From: Priestia aryabhattai
GTDB lineage: Bacteria > Bacillota > Bacilli > Bacillales > Bacillaceae_H
DNA length: 64,000 nucleotides
Direction of reading: 5' to 3'
Assembly (NCBI RefSeq): GCF_023715685.1
Contig: NZ_JAMBOQ010000005.1
Coordinates: 304,001 to 368,000, forward strand
In this document: positions 29,002 to 37,750 of the stretch, one piece after another
Position numbering within the stretch: the first letter of the stretch is position 1
How the letters are laid out: every line of letters begins with the position of its first letter
The notes under the pieces: generated by a model
Told to the model about the DNA's origin: nothing
The model's input: only the letters and a program-made list of their open reading frames with translations
The model's database searches: none
Program-made: the position numbers and the translations under genes

Positions 29002-29649
29002 ATGATTGGAAAAATAGCAAAGCGATTCATTATGTGCCTATTACTGGTCGGAGCGCTGTTTACCACATATGAAGCAATTACTGGCGTCCCAATAACCACA
29101 GTCATCAAATATATGCCTTTTATAAACCGTACAGGGCATCCTCTAATGAATGAAAGGCTCTTGCCATCATTTCTAAAACCACTAAGAGCTGAAGCAGCTA
29201 GCAATGACAAAGAGCGTCTGACGATTGAAGAAGCATTTGATTGGTCGCGTTATCCATCTAAGAATGTATTGGCTACGGGCTACACAGCTGGCTACGAGTC
29301 AACTGGGAAAAATCCCAGTCATCCAGGGTATGGTATTACATATTCAGGCGTTAAAGTAAAACGTGACTTGTATTCAACCATCGCTGCTGATTTAACCATA
29401 TTTCCAATCGGCACGATCTTGTTTATTCCGGGCTATGGCTACGGAGTGGTAGCAGATAAAGGTGGGGCTATTAAAGGCAATCATCTTGATTTATATTTTG
29501 AAACTGTTTCCGATGTGTATAACATATGGGGTAAGAAAGAATTAAACGTCTATGTAGTGAAATCAGGAGACGGCCGTTTAACTGAAGAAGAGTTAACAAT
29601 GCTGAATGAAAAGAAATCGATGCAAGTTTTTCGTCAGCAGGTGAAATAA
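29002..29649 (+). CDS. yuiC: 3D-domain cell-wall protein YuiC
   Basis: Exported, membrane-anchored protein of about 215 residues with a 3D (Asp-Asp-Asp) double-psi-barrel domain of the muralytic Sps/MltA-like group. One hydrophobic segment near the start ([18 protein letters not shown]) serves as signal or anchor. The catalytic-type Asp residues are in [19 protein letters not shown]. The ATG at 29002 is favoured but GAGGAG is 14 bases away; an ATG at 28957 would add 15 residues and has no ribosome-binding site. It probably remodels peptidoglycan; family knowledge. Confidence 0.8.
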   Translation: MIGKIAKRFIMCLLLVGALFTTYEAITGVPITTVIKYMPFINRTGHPLMNERLLPSFLKPLRAEAASNDKERLTIEEAFDWSRYPSKNVLATGYTAGYESTGKNPSHPGYGITYSGVKVKRDLYSTIAADLTIFPIGTILFIPGYGYGVVADKGGAIKGNHLDLYFETVSDVYNIWGKKELNVYVVKSGDGRLTEEELTMLNEKKSMQVFRQQVK

Positions 29650-29655
29650 ACGAGA

Positions 29656-29686
29656 AACACATGAAGAATTCTTCATGTGTTTTCTT
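29656..29686. terminator. Terminator between yuiC and yuiD
   Basis: Perfect palindrome ACACATGAAGAATTCTTCAT extended by GTGTTTTC, usable from both sides. Confidence 0.75.
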
Positions 29687-29691
29687 ATGTT

Positions 29692-30168
29692 TTATGGCCA
29701 TACATAATACATCACAAAAGCAACCGCTATTCCTGTTAAGGCTCCAAAGAATACTTCAATGGGCTTATGCCCAAGCAGCTCTTTTAGTTTCACTTGTTTT
29801 TCTTCCTCTTCATTGGTCGTCCACAGCTTTGCTTCTTTTACTGCGCGCTGAAAGTCTTCAACTAAACGGTTTAAGACCGTTGCTTGCTCTCCTGCGTGTC
29901 TTCTTACTCCTTTAGCATCGAACATGACAATGATGGCAAAAATAGTGGAGAGAGCAAAAATAGGGGATTTAAGACCTTCTGCTAGCCCAATGGCAGTTGC
30001 TAAGGAAGTTACGGCTGCCGAGTGAGAGCTTGGCATGCCTCCTGTACTAAAAAATAAGCTTCCGTCTATTTTTTTAGTAGCTACAAAAGAAAGGGGAATC
30101 TTAATAAATTGAGCAAAGAAAATAGCGATTAATGAACTCCAAAGTGGAAAATTTGAGAATAACTCCAT
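29692..30168 (-). CDS. yuiD: Divergent PAP2 family protein YuiD
   Basis: 158-residue membrane protein of the divergent PAP2 (acid phosphatase/VanZ-related) family. The motif GGMPSSHSAAVTSLATAIGL and MFDAKGVRRHAGEQA match the phosphatase signatures PSGH and RxxxxH in altered form. Four hydrophobic segments are seen. ATG 30168 is used, eight bases from GGGAGG; the longer frame from 30186 overlaps the ribosome-binding site. Possible lipid phosphatase; substrate unknown. Confidence 0.82.
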   Translation of the reverse strand: MELFSNFPLWSSLIAIFFAQFIKIPLSFVATKKIDGSLFFSTGGMPSSHSAAVTSLATAIGLAEGLKSPIFALSTIFAIIVMFDAKGVRRHAGEQATVLNRLVEDFQRAVKEAKLWTTNEEEEKQVKLKELLGHKPIEVFFGALTGIAVAFVMYYVWP

Positions 30169-30280
30169 TGAGACGTCCTCCCTCAACTTAAAATGTCTGA
30201 AAGCTAAACCCGTATGATGAAAAAAAGTGGTAGATGAAAGTATATGTGTGAAACTAAGGTTTTTGAACTGTGATTAAAAA

Positions 30281-30309
30281 TTGTATTTCTGCTATCATAT
30301 GTATATAGA
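30281..30309 (+). promoter_or_regulatory. Possible promoter of pepA
   Basis: TTGTAT (30281-30286), 17-bp spacer, TATAGA (30304-30309), about 105 bp upstream of pepA. A modest match. Confidence 0.4.
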
Positions 30310-30413
30310 TGAAAACAGTGGTGAATATGATATATATTCCACTTGCTGAATAGATTAAACAAAGCAGATGATAAATAAAAATAAAATATCTATACGTAAA
30401 AGGGAGGAATTTT

Positions 30414-31907
30414 ATGTTTTCGCACGTAGAAACATATGGTGTTGATCGCCAAACAGAAGCGCTCGTAATCGGTTTATTTAATCAAAACCAACAGTTTGAC
30501 GGCCTTCTAAAAGAAATTGATGATGCTTTGGGTGGACAGCTCATTCATTTGATTAAGGAAGGAGATATTCGTGTACAAGAAAAACGTATATCAACAATCC
30601 ATACACTAGGAAAATTAGGAGCAAAACGTCTTTATTTTGTAGGACTCGGACGAAAACAAGCGTTAACTAAAAATGGGCTCAAAGAGAGCTTTGGACTTTT
30701 ATTTAAAAAGTTAAAAGAAGCGAAGATTTCAAACGCATCGGTCGCCCTTCCTACATTTGATACGGGAGAGTGGTCAGAGCAAGAAACCGCAGCTTTACTA
30801 GGGGAAGCTCAACAGCTTGCTATGTATGAGTTTGAAAACTACAAAAAGAAATCAAATGAACCTGACAAGCAGCTTGAGAAAATTGAACTGTTTTCTTTAC
30901 ATAAAGACGTTGTACAATCTGCGTTGGTTGGATATACGTACGGAAGAGCAACAAATTCAGCGCGCACCCTCGTTAACTTACCAAGCAATATGCTAACAGC
31001 TACAGATTTAGCTAATTATGCAGTAGAAATGGCACATACATACGATTTTGAATATGAAATTTTAGAAAAAGAAGAGATGGAAACATTAGGAATGGGCGCA
31101 CTGTTAGCAGTCAATCAAGGTTCCGCAGAGCCTCCTAAAATGATTGTGCTGAAATATCAAGGAAAAGAAAAATGGGAAGACGTTATTGGGTTGGTAGGAA
31201 AAGGGATTACCTTTGACACAGGTGGTTACTCTATTAAATCTAAAGACGGGATTGTAGGCATGAAAACAGATATGGGTGGAGCTGCATCTGTGCTTGGCGC
31301 AATGGAAGCGATTGGGGAATTAAAACCTCATCAAAACGTAGTAGCCGTCATTCCATCAACTGACAACGTTATTAGTGCACGTGCTTTTAAGCCAGATGAT
31401 GTTATTACAGCAATGAATGGAAAGACAATAGAAGTGCTGAACACAGATGCTGAAGGGCGTTTAGCGTTAGCTGATGGTATTTCATATGCCAAACATCATG
31501 GAGCAAATTATTTAGTAGACGTGGCGACATTAACGGGTGGTGTAATTGTAGCTCTTGGTACACATACAACTGGGGCAATGACGAATGATTCTGCTTTTTT
31601 ACAGCACATAGCGAAAGCGAGCATTGAGACAGGCGAACCGATTTGGGAGCTGCCTATTACAGAACGAGACAAAAAGCGTGTTCGGGGAAGTAAGGTAGCA
31701 GATTTAAACAACTCTCCTGGACGGGAGGGGCACGCAATTATGGCAGGAACCTTTATTGGTGAGTTTGCAGAGCAAACACCATGGGTTCATTTAGATATTG
31801 CTGGAACTGCAACGTCCGCTGCTTCTCATGAATTAGGACCTTCAGGTGCAACAGGCGTGATGGTGCGAACACTAGCTGCAATGGTTTGTTCATTTGAAGC
31901 CAAGTAA
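30414..31907 (+). CDS. pepA: Leucyl aminopeptidase (M17)
   Basis: Cytosolic zinc/manganese aminopeptidase of 497 residues that removes N-terminal amino acids from peptides. The catalytic C-terminal domain contains [24 protein letters not shown] and the M17 signature [13 protein letters not shown], with the metal-binding Lys, Asp and Glu residues. GGGAGG precedes the ATG. B. subtilis counterpart is yuiE. It is a single gene closed by a terminator. Confidence 0.95.
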   Translation: MFSHVETYGVDRQTEALVIGLFNQNQQFDGLLKEIDDALGGQLIHLIKEGDIRVQEKRISTIHTLGKLGAKRLYFVGLGRKQALTKNGLKESFGLLFKKLKEAKISNASVALPTFDTGEWSEQETAALLGEAQQLAMYEFENYKKKSNEPDKQLEKIELFSLHKDVVQSALVGYTYGRATNSARTLVNLPSNMLTATDLANYAVEMAHTYDFEYEILEKEEMETLGMGALLAVNQGSAEPPKMIVLKYQGKEKWEDVIGLVGKGITFDTGGYSIKSKDGIVGMKTDMGGAASVLGAMEAIGELKPHQNVVAVIPSTDNVISARAFKPDDVITAMNGKTIEVLNTDAEGRLALADGISYAKHHGANYLVDVATLTGGVIVALGTHTTGAMTNDSAFLQHIAKASIETGEPIWELPITERDKKRVRGSKVADLNNSPGREGHAIMAGTFIGEFAEQTPWVHLDIAGTATSAASHELGPSGATGVMVRTLAAMVCSFEAK

Positions 31908-31945
31908 TGAAAAGAATATAGCAGTGATATAAAGGAACGTAAAAT

Positions 31946-31976
31946 AAAAAGAAGCATCGTGGATGCTTCTTTTTTA
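31946..31976 (+). terminator. Terminator after pepA
   Basis: AAAAAGAAGCATC pairs with GATGCTTCTTTTT across GTG. Confidence 0.92.
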
Positions 31977-32178
31977 ATATGTTTGCATAATGTTTTTTCT
32001 TTTTAGTGAGAAAAGATTATTTAGAAAAATCCTTATATTGTTAAGGCTGGAGAGAATTTAAACAAACGTTTATTTAGTAAGGTGATTGACTTTTTTTTAT
32101 ACCTAATATAATGAACATGTTGTTTATCTCTTTAATGTTTTAGTGCGATAAAGTTAAAAAGGGAATGGAGGTTTCAAA

Positions 32179-33496
32179 ATGAATGCAGTATTAATAGCTG
32201 TGCTCGTGATGCTGATTTTGAGCTTATTGCGTATCAACGTTGTCTTTTCTTTAGCAGTCGGAGCGCTAATTGGGGGATTTGTTGGCGGTATCAGCCTCAC
32301 AGATACAGTAAGTATATACACAGATGGTCTTGGAAACAGTGCCTCTGTTGCATTAAGCTATGCTTTGTTTGGAGGATTTGCAATGGCCGTTTCGCGGACA
32401 GGGCTGCCTGATGCCGTTGTTCAGCTAGCGTTAAAAATAGTAGGAAAAGAAGGAGAAACGAAAAAGAAGTCACTCTCAAAAGTACTAATTTTATTGATCA
32501 TCCTTATTATTTCGTGTTTTTCTCAAAACGTTATTCCGGTTCACATTGCATTTATTCCGCTTTTAATTCCACCTCTATTAAAAGTATTTAATCAGTTGAA
32601 AATAGATCGCCGATTAGTCGCAACAGTTATTACATTTGGATTGGTTACATCTTATATGTATTTGCCGGCAGGATTCGGTAAGATTTATCACGACATTTTA
32701 TTTACTAACATCAAAGAAAGTGGATTAACAATTGATAAAGGAGATATTACCACGGCGATGGCTCTTCCAGCTTTAGGAATGGTAGTGGGCTTATTGTTTG
32801 CTATTTTTATTTCGTATCGCAAACCGCGCAGTTATGAAGACATTGATATTGATCAAGGCACAGAGGAGCGTACAGGTTACACAAAAAGAGGAATTATAGT
32901 AGCTTTACTTGCGATTGTAGCGGCTTTAACTGTGCAGCTCTTAGTAGATTCTATGATTTTCGGAGCGCTTGCAGGGATTGTTGTCGTTTATTTCAGCGGG
33001 GCTTTGAAGTGGAGCGAAGCAGATCCAGTATTAACGAACGGAATGAGAATGATGGCTTTCATCGGATTTGTTATGCTGTCAGCCTCTGGTTTTGCAAAAG
33101 TTCTTCAAGAAACTGGAGATGTAGAAGCGTGTAAAAGACTCTGTTGCTCTTATTGATGGAAACCAAATGCTCGGTGCATTTCTTATGCTTGTCATCGGGC
33201 TTTTAGTCACAATGGGCATTGGTTCTTCTTTCTCTACCATTCCAATTATCGCGACGATTTTTGTTCCTCTTTGCTTAGAGCTTGGTATGAGTCCAATGGC
33301 AACGATTTGTATTGTTGGTACAGCTGGAGCGCTTGGAGACGCTGGTTCACCAGCTTCAGACAGTACGCTTGGACCAACATCTGGGTTAGCAGTCGATCGT
33401 CAACATGATCATATTTGGGATACGTGTGTACCAACTTTTCTTCACTATAACATTCCACTCATTATTTTTGGATGGATTGCCTCGGTTATCTTGTAA
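32179..33496 (+). pseudogene. yuiF: Frameshifted Na+/H+ antiporter-family protein YuiF
   Basis: Membrane transporter of the NhaC/YuiF-type family (amino acid or Na+/H+ antiport), broken by a frameshift. The first frame (32179-33156) gives 325 residues, ending abnormally after [13 protein letters not shown]. The +1 frame continues the protein from about 33131 ([20 protein letters not shown] to the normal C-terminus at 33496, including [18 protein letters not shown]). Comparing with the expected family sequence VE-x-LV, two bases appear lost near 33130. GGAGG precedes the ATG. It may be a real mutation or a base-call error; either way the last ten transmembrane-rich dozens of residues are out of frame. 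Confidence 0.85.
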
Positions 33497-33513
33497 ATAG
33501 AGAGCCGATAATT

Positions 33514-33549
33514 AAAAAAAGCAGCCGATCAAAACCGGCTGCTTTTTTT
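33514..33549 (+). terminator. Terminator after yuiF
   Basis: AAAAAAAGCAGCCG pairs with CGGCTGCTTTTTTT; the downstream minus-strand gene ends at the same site. Confidence 0.92.
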
Positions 33550-33740
33550 CATGCTTGAGAAAGAGTAGAAGCAGTGCTGTCACAAGCTCCTAATGCTTGC
33601 TCTACAGCGTGAAGAGATTGTTCAATGCGTTCACGATTTGAATCTTTCTCTACTGTTTGAAGAGCTTGTGCAAGGCTTGCCTTTGCCTGATTTAATGATG
33701 TACAAGAATCCTGTACGTAACCTCTAGCGTTTTTAGACAT
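33549..33740 (-). CDS. Small helical protein, unknown function
   Basis: 63-residue soluble protein rich in Ala, Ser and Gln (SCTSLNQAKASLAQALQTVEKD), predicted as two amphipathic helices with Cys at positions 13 and 53. I do not recognise the family. AGGAGG is four bases before the ATG. Coding is supported by the ribosome-binding site and by its stop abutting the shared terminator. Confidence 0.6.
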   Translation of the reverse strand: MSKNARGYVQDSCTSLNQAKASLAQALQTVEKDSNRERIEQSLHAVEQALGACDSTASTLSQA

Positions 33741-33814
33741 TCTTCTTCCTCCTAACCAAAAATGAGAATCAATAAGTAGTATGAGTAATTTGCAGGGAAT
33801 TATGAGGGGGAATA

Positions 33815-33851
33815 ATAAAAAAGGATTAACTCTTATGAAAGGAGTTAATCC
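33815..33851 (-). terminator. Terminator after the HD-domain gene
   Basis: On the minus strand GGATTAACTC pairs with GAGTTAATCC, followed by six T. Confidence 0.85.
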
Positions 33852-33853
33852 TG

Positions 33854-34393
33854 TCAGCCTAACTGTTTAAATTGGTTGGAATGTAGAAGTTCAAGCACTT
33901 TCTTATCAAGCTCCTTAATTTTCTTTACAGCCAAATTATATTCCATTTCACGGTAATGGTGTTTGCCGCCTGGCTCTTCATCTGCTTCATCAGCTAATTT
34001 GACTACTTTTTGAAGAGGGTGTTGGTGAATGGTTCCTTCAGGCAAATACGAGTCTGTGTGTAGTAAAATAGCTAAAGCAATTTCTTTTGCTGCCTGGGGT
34101 TCCTCACCTAAACGAATGAGTAATTTATGTGCACGTTCAGCACCTTTAATAGCGTGAATATCATTTTGACGATACTTCTCATAATCCCACTGACCATTTG
34201 TGTACCATTCGTAGTGGCCAATATCATGAAGCAGCGCTGCTTTTGTAGCTAAATCGGGGTTTACATTATGCTGTACGGATAGACGAAACGCATGATAGGC
34301 GACGGATACAGCATGCGCAATGCCAGATCGAGTTAAATATTTTTGAGCGATAGGATGCGTGAAAATTTCTACTAGCGTAACATGTCTCATCAT
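33854..34393 (-). CDS. HD-domain phosphohydrolase-like protein
   Basis: Cytoplasmic protein of about 179 residues with an HD metal-dependent phosphohydrolase core: His at SVAYHAF, the HD pair in LLHDIGHYEW and later Asp in KLADEADEEPGG. HD proteins hydrolyse nucleotides or phosphoesters; the substrate is unknown. ATG 34393 is six bases from AGGAGG (the adjacent ATG at 34390 also fits); the longer frame to 34438 crosses the ribosome-binding site. Its own terminator follows. Confidence 0.82.
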   Translation of the reverse strand: MMRHVTLVEIFTHPIAQKYLTRSGIAHAVSVAYHAFRLSVQHNVNPDLATKAALLHDIGHYEWYTNGQWDYEKYRQNDIHAIKGAERAHKLLIRLGEEPQAAKEIALAILLHTDSYLPEGTIHQHPLQKVVKLADEADEEPGGKHHYREMEYNLAVKKIKELDKKVLELLHSNQFKQLG

Positions 34394-34565
34394 GTCATCC
34401 CTCCTAAAGAAAAAATATATTTCCAAATACAATATCATATTTATATCCTAAATACAATTATCGTGTAATTTGTTTTTACATCCAAAAAAGGAATATATTA
34501 TAATATTCAAAATAAAACAACATGTACATCTTTTTTTAAAGAAAATAAGACTTTTTTTCTTGTAT

Positions 34566-34934
34566 TTACCATCTAATATTTAACGAAACGTGACAGCAGT
34601 CAAATTGGTTATCGGGATGAATAAACGTAATTTTAATATAGTCTGGGGTATAAAAAACATCGATTTTTGTCTTAACACCAGTTGAAAGAATGAGTCTTTT
34701 TACTTCACTCATTTTGGATTCTTGAGCAGCAGCTTTTATTTTTTTTATTAAAGTTGGTGAAGTATTAGCTCTTTGAATAAATATAGTAGCGCTTTGCATG
34801 GTAGAGGGAATAACTTTAAGAGATTGCTGAAATGTCGCTATGTCCGCCTCAGGTAAGTTAGGTACCCTGTATGTATAAGGGTGAGGCATGTAATACGATG
34901 GCCAATAGTAAGACAAGGGAGCAAATGATTTCAT
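34566..34934 (-). CDS. yuzC: YuzC-like protein
   Basis: 122-residue protein starting with an aromatic/Pro-rich stretch (SYYWPSYYMPHPYTYRVP), followed by a helical region and KIDVFYTPDYIKITF with a final CCHVSLNIRW. The Tyr/Pro-rich N-terminus and the CC pair are as in B. subtilis YuzC, a sporulation-associated protein of unknown function. AGGAGG precedes the ATG. Homology is judged by pattern and locus, so moderately sure. Confidence 0.65.
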   Translation of the reverse strand: MKSFAPLSYYWPSYYMPHPYTYRVPNLPEADIATFQQSLKVIPSTMQSATIFIQRANTSPTLIKKIKAAAQESKMSEVKRLILSTGVKTKIDVFYTPDYIKITFIHPDNQFDCCHVSLNIRW

Positions 34935-35040
34935 ATAAGAATCCTCCTAAAAAACGGATTTTTATTATGTATATGTAGAGGGTTCGTATATGTTGTAGCA
35001 AAACCGTTATTGTATACTAGATACAAAGGGAGGTAAGTAT

Positions 35041-35424
35041 ATGGAAACAAAAGATACGCTGTTAGAAGCATTAGGAATTGAGATTATTAGTGCGAGTGAA
35101 CAAAGAGTGGAAGCGACGATGCGTGTTGATGAGCGAACGCGTCAGCCATTCGGGCTTTTACACGGAGGAGCATCGGTGGCGTTAGCTGAAACTGTGGCTA
35201 GTCTAGGTGCTATTAAAAGTGTAGATATCGAAAAGGAAATCTGCGTAGGTTTAGAAATTAATGCCAATCATATCAAAGGGAAAAAAGACGGAATAGTCAC
35301 AGCTATAGGCGTTCCTTTACATAAAGGAAAAAAAACAGCGGTTTGGGAAGTGAAAATTCAAGATGAAGAAGAGAATTTAATCTGCATATCCAGATGCACG
35401 CTTGCCATTCTGCCTAAAGCCTAA
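35041..35424 (+). CDS. menI: Hotdog thioesterase, MenI/YuxO-like (DHNA-CoA hydrolase)
   Basis: 127-residue PaaI/4-HBT-II-type thioesterase. The active-site Glu is in GGASVALAETVAS after FGLLHGG, the arrangement of DHNA-CoA thioesterases that release 1,4-dihydroxy-2-naphthoate in menaquinone synthesis. B. subtilis YuxO (MenI) lies close to mrp too. GGGAGG precedes the ATG. Other aryl-CoA substrates are possible, so the symbol is probable, not certain. Confidence 0.7.
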   Translation: METKDTLLEALGIEIISASEQRVEATMRVDERTRQPFGLLHGGASVALAETVASLGAIKSVDIEKEICVGLEINANHIKGKKDGIVTAIGVPLHKGKKTAVWEVKIQDEEENLICISRCTLAILPKA

Positions 35425-35768
35425 ACATAAGAATGCTTAGTCTAGAAGGTGTGAGGTATGCTTTTGGAGTCAGGAGGAGCCACCTCACACACTCGTGTTA
35501 GAGTTTAAAGAGAATTTGGAAGAGCGAATACATAAAAAAGTGAAAAAATAGGTAAAAAAAGAAGCGAAATTATGTCTATTCGTGACAGTTACCCTGCGCA
35601 TAGAGACATGCTCTAGAATATAGTAGTAGTAAAGTATTCTTTTTATTCAGCAACTAGAATATTCATAATATTAAAAATAAGAACAGAAAATAGACCTTCC
35701 GATTGTTCAATCGTGCTATAATAGCATTAATATAGTAGGGCGGTTTATTTTACAAAGGGGTGATAATA
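35425..35768. other. Intergenic region menI / kapD with a large hairpin
   Basis: About 340 bp with no ORF of note. GTGTGAGGT (35449-35457) and ACCTCACAC (35482-35490) form a perfect 9-bp stem, with TGG/CCA extending it inward. No T run follows, so it is not an ordinary terminator. An extended -10 TG-C-TATAAT (35714-35722) close to kapD is its likely promoter. Confidence 0.5.
35714..35722 (+). promoter_or_regulatory. Extended -10 promoter of kapD
   Basis: TGCTATAAT is a consensus extended -10. No convincing -35 is seen, which such promoters tolerate. Confidence 0.5.
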
Positions 35769-36383
35769 TTGGATAAGAACTCTCAGTATTTATTCATTGA
35801 TTTTGAATTTACAATGCCAGAGTATAAGGGTTTTCCAAAAGGCTTTTTTCCGGAAATCATTGAAGTTGGTTTGGTGTTTGTTAAAAATCAAGAAATCATT
35901 GATCGTTTCTCCTCTTACGTACAGCCTACACACTTTACAAAATTAACTGAGCGCTGTAAATCATTTCTCCATATCGAACAAAATCAAGTAAATGAAGGCA
36001 TTACGCTAGAGCAACTTGTACAGCGACTGGGCATGTATAAAAACAGCACGATTATTACATGGGGGAACATGGATATGAAAGTATTGAGGCAGTGCTGTCA
36101 AAAAAATAAGGTGCCATTTCCTTTTACAGGTAAAGAAATTGATCTTTCAATGGAGTATAAGCGCTTTTTTGGAGATCAAAATCAAACTGGCCTTTGGAAA
36201 GCTGTGCAAGAGTATGGTAAAGAAGGAACTGGAAAGCACCACTGCGCGCTTGATGATGCGATGACGACACTCAACATCTTTAAGCTTGTAGAAAAAGATA
36301 AGCGATACCTTCAAAAACCGGAGCCAACGACCATAGGAGATCGAATCGATTTTTCAAAAGTATTAAATAAATTCGCATTATAA
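35769..36383 (+). CDS. kapD: KapD, DEDDh 3'-5' exonuclease-like inhibitor of the KinA pathway
   Basis: 204-residue RNase T/DnaQ-type protein. All DEDDh residues are seen: Asp and Glu in FIDFEFTMPE, Asp in WGNMDMKVL, His and Asp in KHHCALDDAM. In B. subtilis KapD inhibits the KinA-driven entry to sporulation; the mechanism is not well defined. The TTG at 35769 is taken as start, eight bases from AAAGGGG, since the GTG at 35760 lies in that ribosome-binding site. It converges with kapB; no kinB adjoins. Confidence 0.88.
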   Translation: MDKNSQYLFIDFEFTMPEYKGFPKGFFPEIIEVGLVFVKNQEIIDRFSSYVQPTHFTKLTERCKSFLHIEQNQVNEGITLEQLVQRLGMYKNSTIITWGNMDMKVLRQCCQKNKVPFPFTGKEIDLSMEYKRFFGDQNQTGLWKAVQEYGKEGTGKHHCALDDAMTTLNIFKLVEKDKRYLQKPEPTTIGDRIDFSKVLNKFAL

Positions 36384-36418
36384 AAGCCAAATCACTTCTA
36401 TGTGAATTTGGCTTTTTG
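36383..36418. terminator. Terminator between kapD and kapB
   Basis: AAGCCAAAT-CAC pairs with GTG-ATTTGGCTT, with a one-base bulge; T residues follow. Confidence 0.85.
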
Positions 36419-36419
36419 C

Positions 36420-36800
36420 TTAATAAATACCGTATTCTTTTTTTAACTCTTCTAAACAGGCAATACTTGCTTGAGCAAAAGGGCTATCTTTGGCTTGTTG
36501 TTCAGCTATCTTTAATTCAAGTGCTTTTTTTAGTGAATTCTTATAATCAGGAACGCTGTCTTCATAGAGATGAACCATTTTTTGAGGAATATTGGCCTGC
36601 TCTCGAAATGCAAGTGCTTTTCGCTCGTGAAAAAAAGGTACGTCCACTTGTCCAGGGTTATGTAAGTCACCTTGTTCAGGATGCTTTAACACAGCTTGAA
36701 TCCGCACAACATAATGTAAATCTCGAACTTGTGTAATTTCACCGATGTATTTCCCAGTTTTATAAAGTGCCGTAACGGTTTGACCAATTTTGAATGTCAT
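36420..36800 (-). CDS. kapB: Kinase-associated protein KapB
   Basis: 126-residue protein matching KapB, needed for KinB signalling to the sporulation phosphorelay in B. subtilis. Conserved blocks are ALYKTGKYIGEITQVRDLHYVVRI (shortened here) and KHPEQGDLHNP with PFFHERKALAFREQ. No lipobox or signal peptide is visible. AAAGGAGA precedes the ATG. In B. subtilis it follows kinB; here no kinase gene lies next to it, so its partner must be elsewhere or lost. Confidence 0.88.
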   Translation of the reverse strand: MTFKIGQTVTALYKTGKYIGEITQVRDLHYVVRIQAVLKHPEQGDLHNPGQVDVPFFHERKALAFREQANIPQKMVHLYEDSVPDYKNSLKKALELKIAEQQAKDSPFAQASIACLEELKKEYGIY

Positions 36801-36885
36801 ATTGCCAGATCTCCTTTAAGTAAAGTGTTTGTTATCAACAGTATAAATCAAAACCCCCTACCGTTTCTATGAAAGGATGTTGTAC

Positions 36886-37083
36886 ATGATGTATTTAATG
36901 TTTTTGCTTTATTTTCCGGAAGATAAAACAGAGTATATTCCTGCTTTTGCTACAATGGCGATTTTTGTACTAGCAGCAGTTGCAGTTTGGCGTTTAATCA
37001 TTAAGGTTTCTAAAAAAGAAGAAGAAAAAACGAAGGAATTAGAAGCAAAGCTGAAAGAACAAGAAAATAAGAAATCACTGTAA
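36886..37083 (+). CDS. Small membrane protein with charged tail
   Basis: About 65 residues: a hydrophobic N-terminus (MMYLMFLLYF), an acidic stretch, one transmembrane helix (AFATMAIFVLAAVAVWRLI) and a C-terminal Lys/Glu-rich coiled coil. Unknown function. Start uncertain among ATG 36877, 36886 and 36889; 36886 is nine bases from GAAAGG. Confidence 0.55.
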   Translation: MMYLMFLLYFPEDKTEYIPAFATMAIFVLAAVAVWRLIIKVSKKEEEKTKELEAKLKEQENKKSL

Positions 37084-37186
37084 TGAAATGCAAATAAAAT
37101 GTAAGCGTTTAAAATGATATGTTGCTGGACAATCTATGGAAAGACATCTAAAACTTTCGCTAGTGCATATGCGATTGGAGGGCAAC

Positions 37187-37711
37187 ATGAAAAAACTACT
37201 ACTCATTGGAACCGTGCCTTTTTTCTTGTTAACGGGGTGTATGGAAAAAGAAATATCCAATAAAGAAGTCAAAGTCTATAACGCAGATGGAGATAGCATC
37301 GGTACAGTCAAGTTGAAAGAGCAGGCCGATGGAATTGAGTTTACGTACAACTTAAGCGGACTTCCACCTGGCGAACATGGCGTACATATTCATGAAATGG
37401 GAATTTGCAAAGCTCCTAACTTTAAAAGTGCGGGAAATCACCTTGATCCTGATAAAAAGAAACACGGACTGTTAAATCCAAAAGGACCGCATTTAGGCGA
37501 TATGAAAAATATTGTGGTAGAAGACGATCAGACGTATACAGGAACAGATATGGTTCCTCAAGTCACGTTAAAAGAAGGAAAGACATCTCTCGTTAAGCGT
37601 ATGGATGGTTCATCCCTTGTTATTACAGAACAAGGTGATGATGGAATGACAGAGCCATCAGGTAATTCTGGCAAGCGAATCGCCTGCGGAGTTATTTCAA
37701 AAAAACATTAA
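37187..37711 (+). CDS. Superoxide dismutase-like lipoprotein (Cu/Zn SOD family, YojM-like)
   Basis: 174-residue lipoprotein with lipobox LLTGC near residue 16 and a Cu/Zn SOD fold. Zinc- and copper-type His motifs are HGVHIHE, GNHLDP and KHGLLNP with PHLGD. The canonical fourth copper ligand, His in VIHxxxDD, is Thr here (SLVITEQGDD), so the copper site is incomplete. This resembles B. subtilis YojM-type proteins, which lack copper ligands, so classical dismutase activity is doubtful. The ATG at 37187 is served by TTGGAGGG; the upstream ATG at 37136 is rejected. Confidence 0.85.
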   Translation: MKKLLLIGTVPFFLLTGCMEKEISNKEVKVYNADGDSIGTVKLKEQADGIEFTYNLSGLPPGEHGVHIHEMGICKAPNFKSAGNHLDPDKKKHGLLNPKGPHLGDMKNIVVEDDQTYTGTDMVPQVTLKEGKTSLVKRMDGSSLVITEQGDDGMTEPSGNSGKRIACGVISKKH

Positions 37712-37750
37712 AAAACAGCGTTCTTTCTCACGAAAGAACGCTGTTTTTTA
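37709..37750. terminator. Bidirectional terminator, SOD-like gene / patB
   Basis: AAAAACAGCGTTCTTTC pairs perfectly with GAAAGAACGCTGTTTTT across TCAC. Confidence 0.93.

Noticed and set aside
29661-29915. Plus-strand frame downstream of yuiC
   Set aside because: It is the antisense of yuiD, leucine-rich by chance, with no ribosome-binding site.
32041-32112. TTGACT and TATAAT upstream of yuiF
   Set aside because: The spacer is only 15 bp by count, which is short for a sigma-A promoter; not listed.
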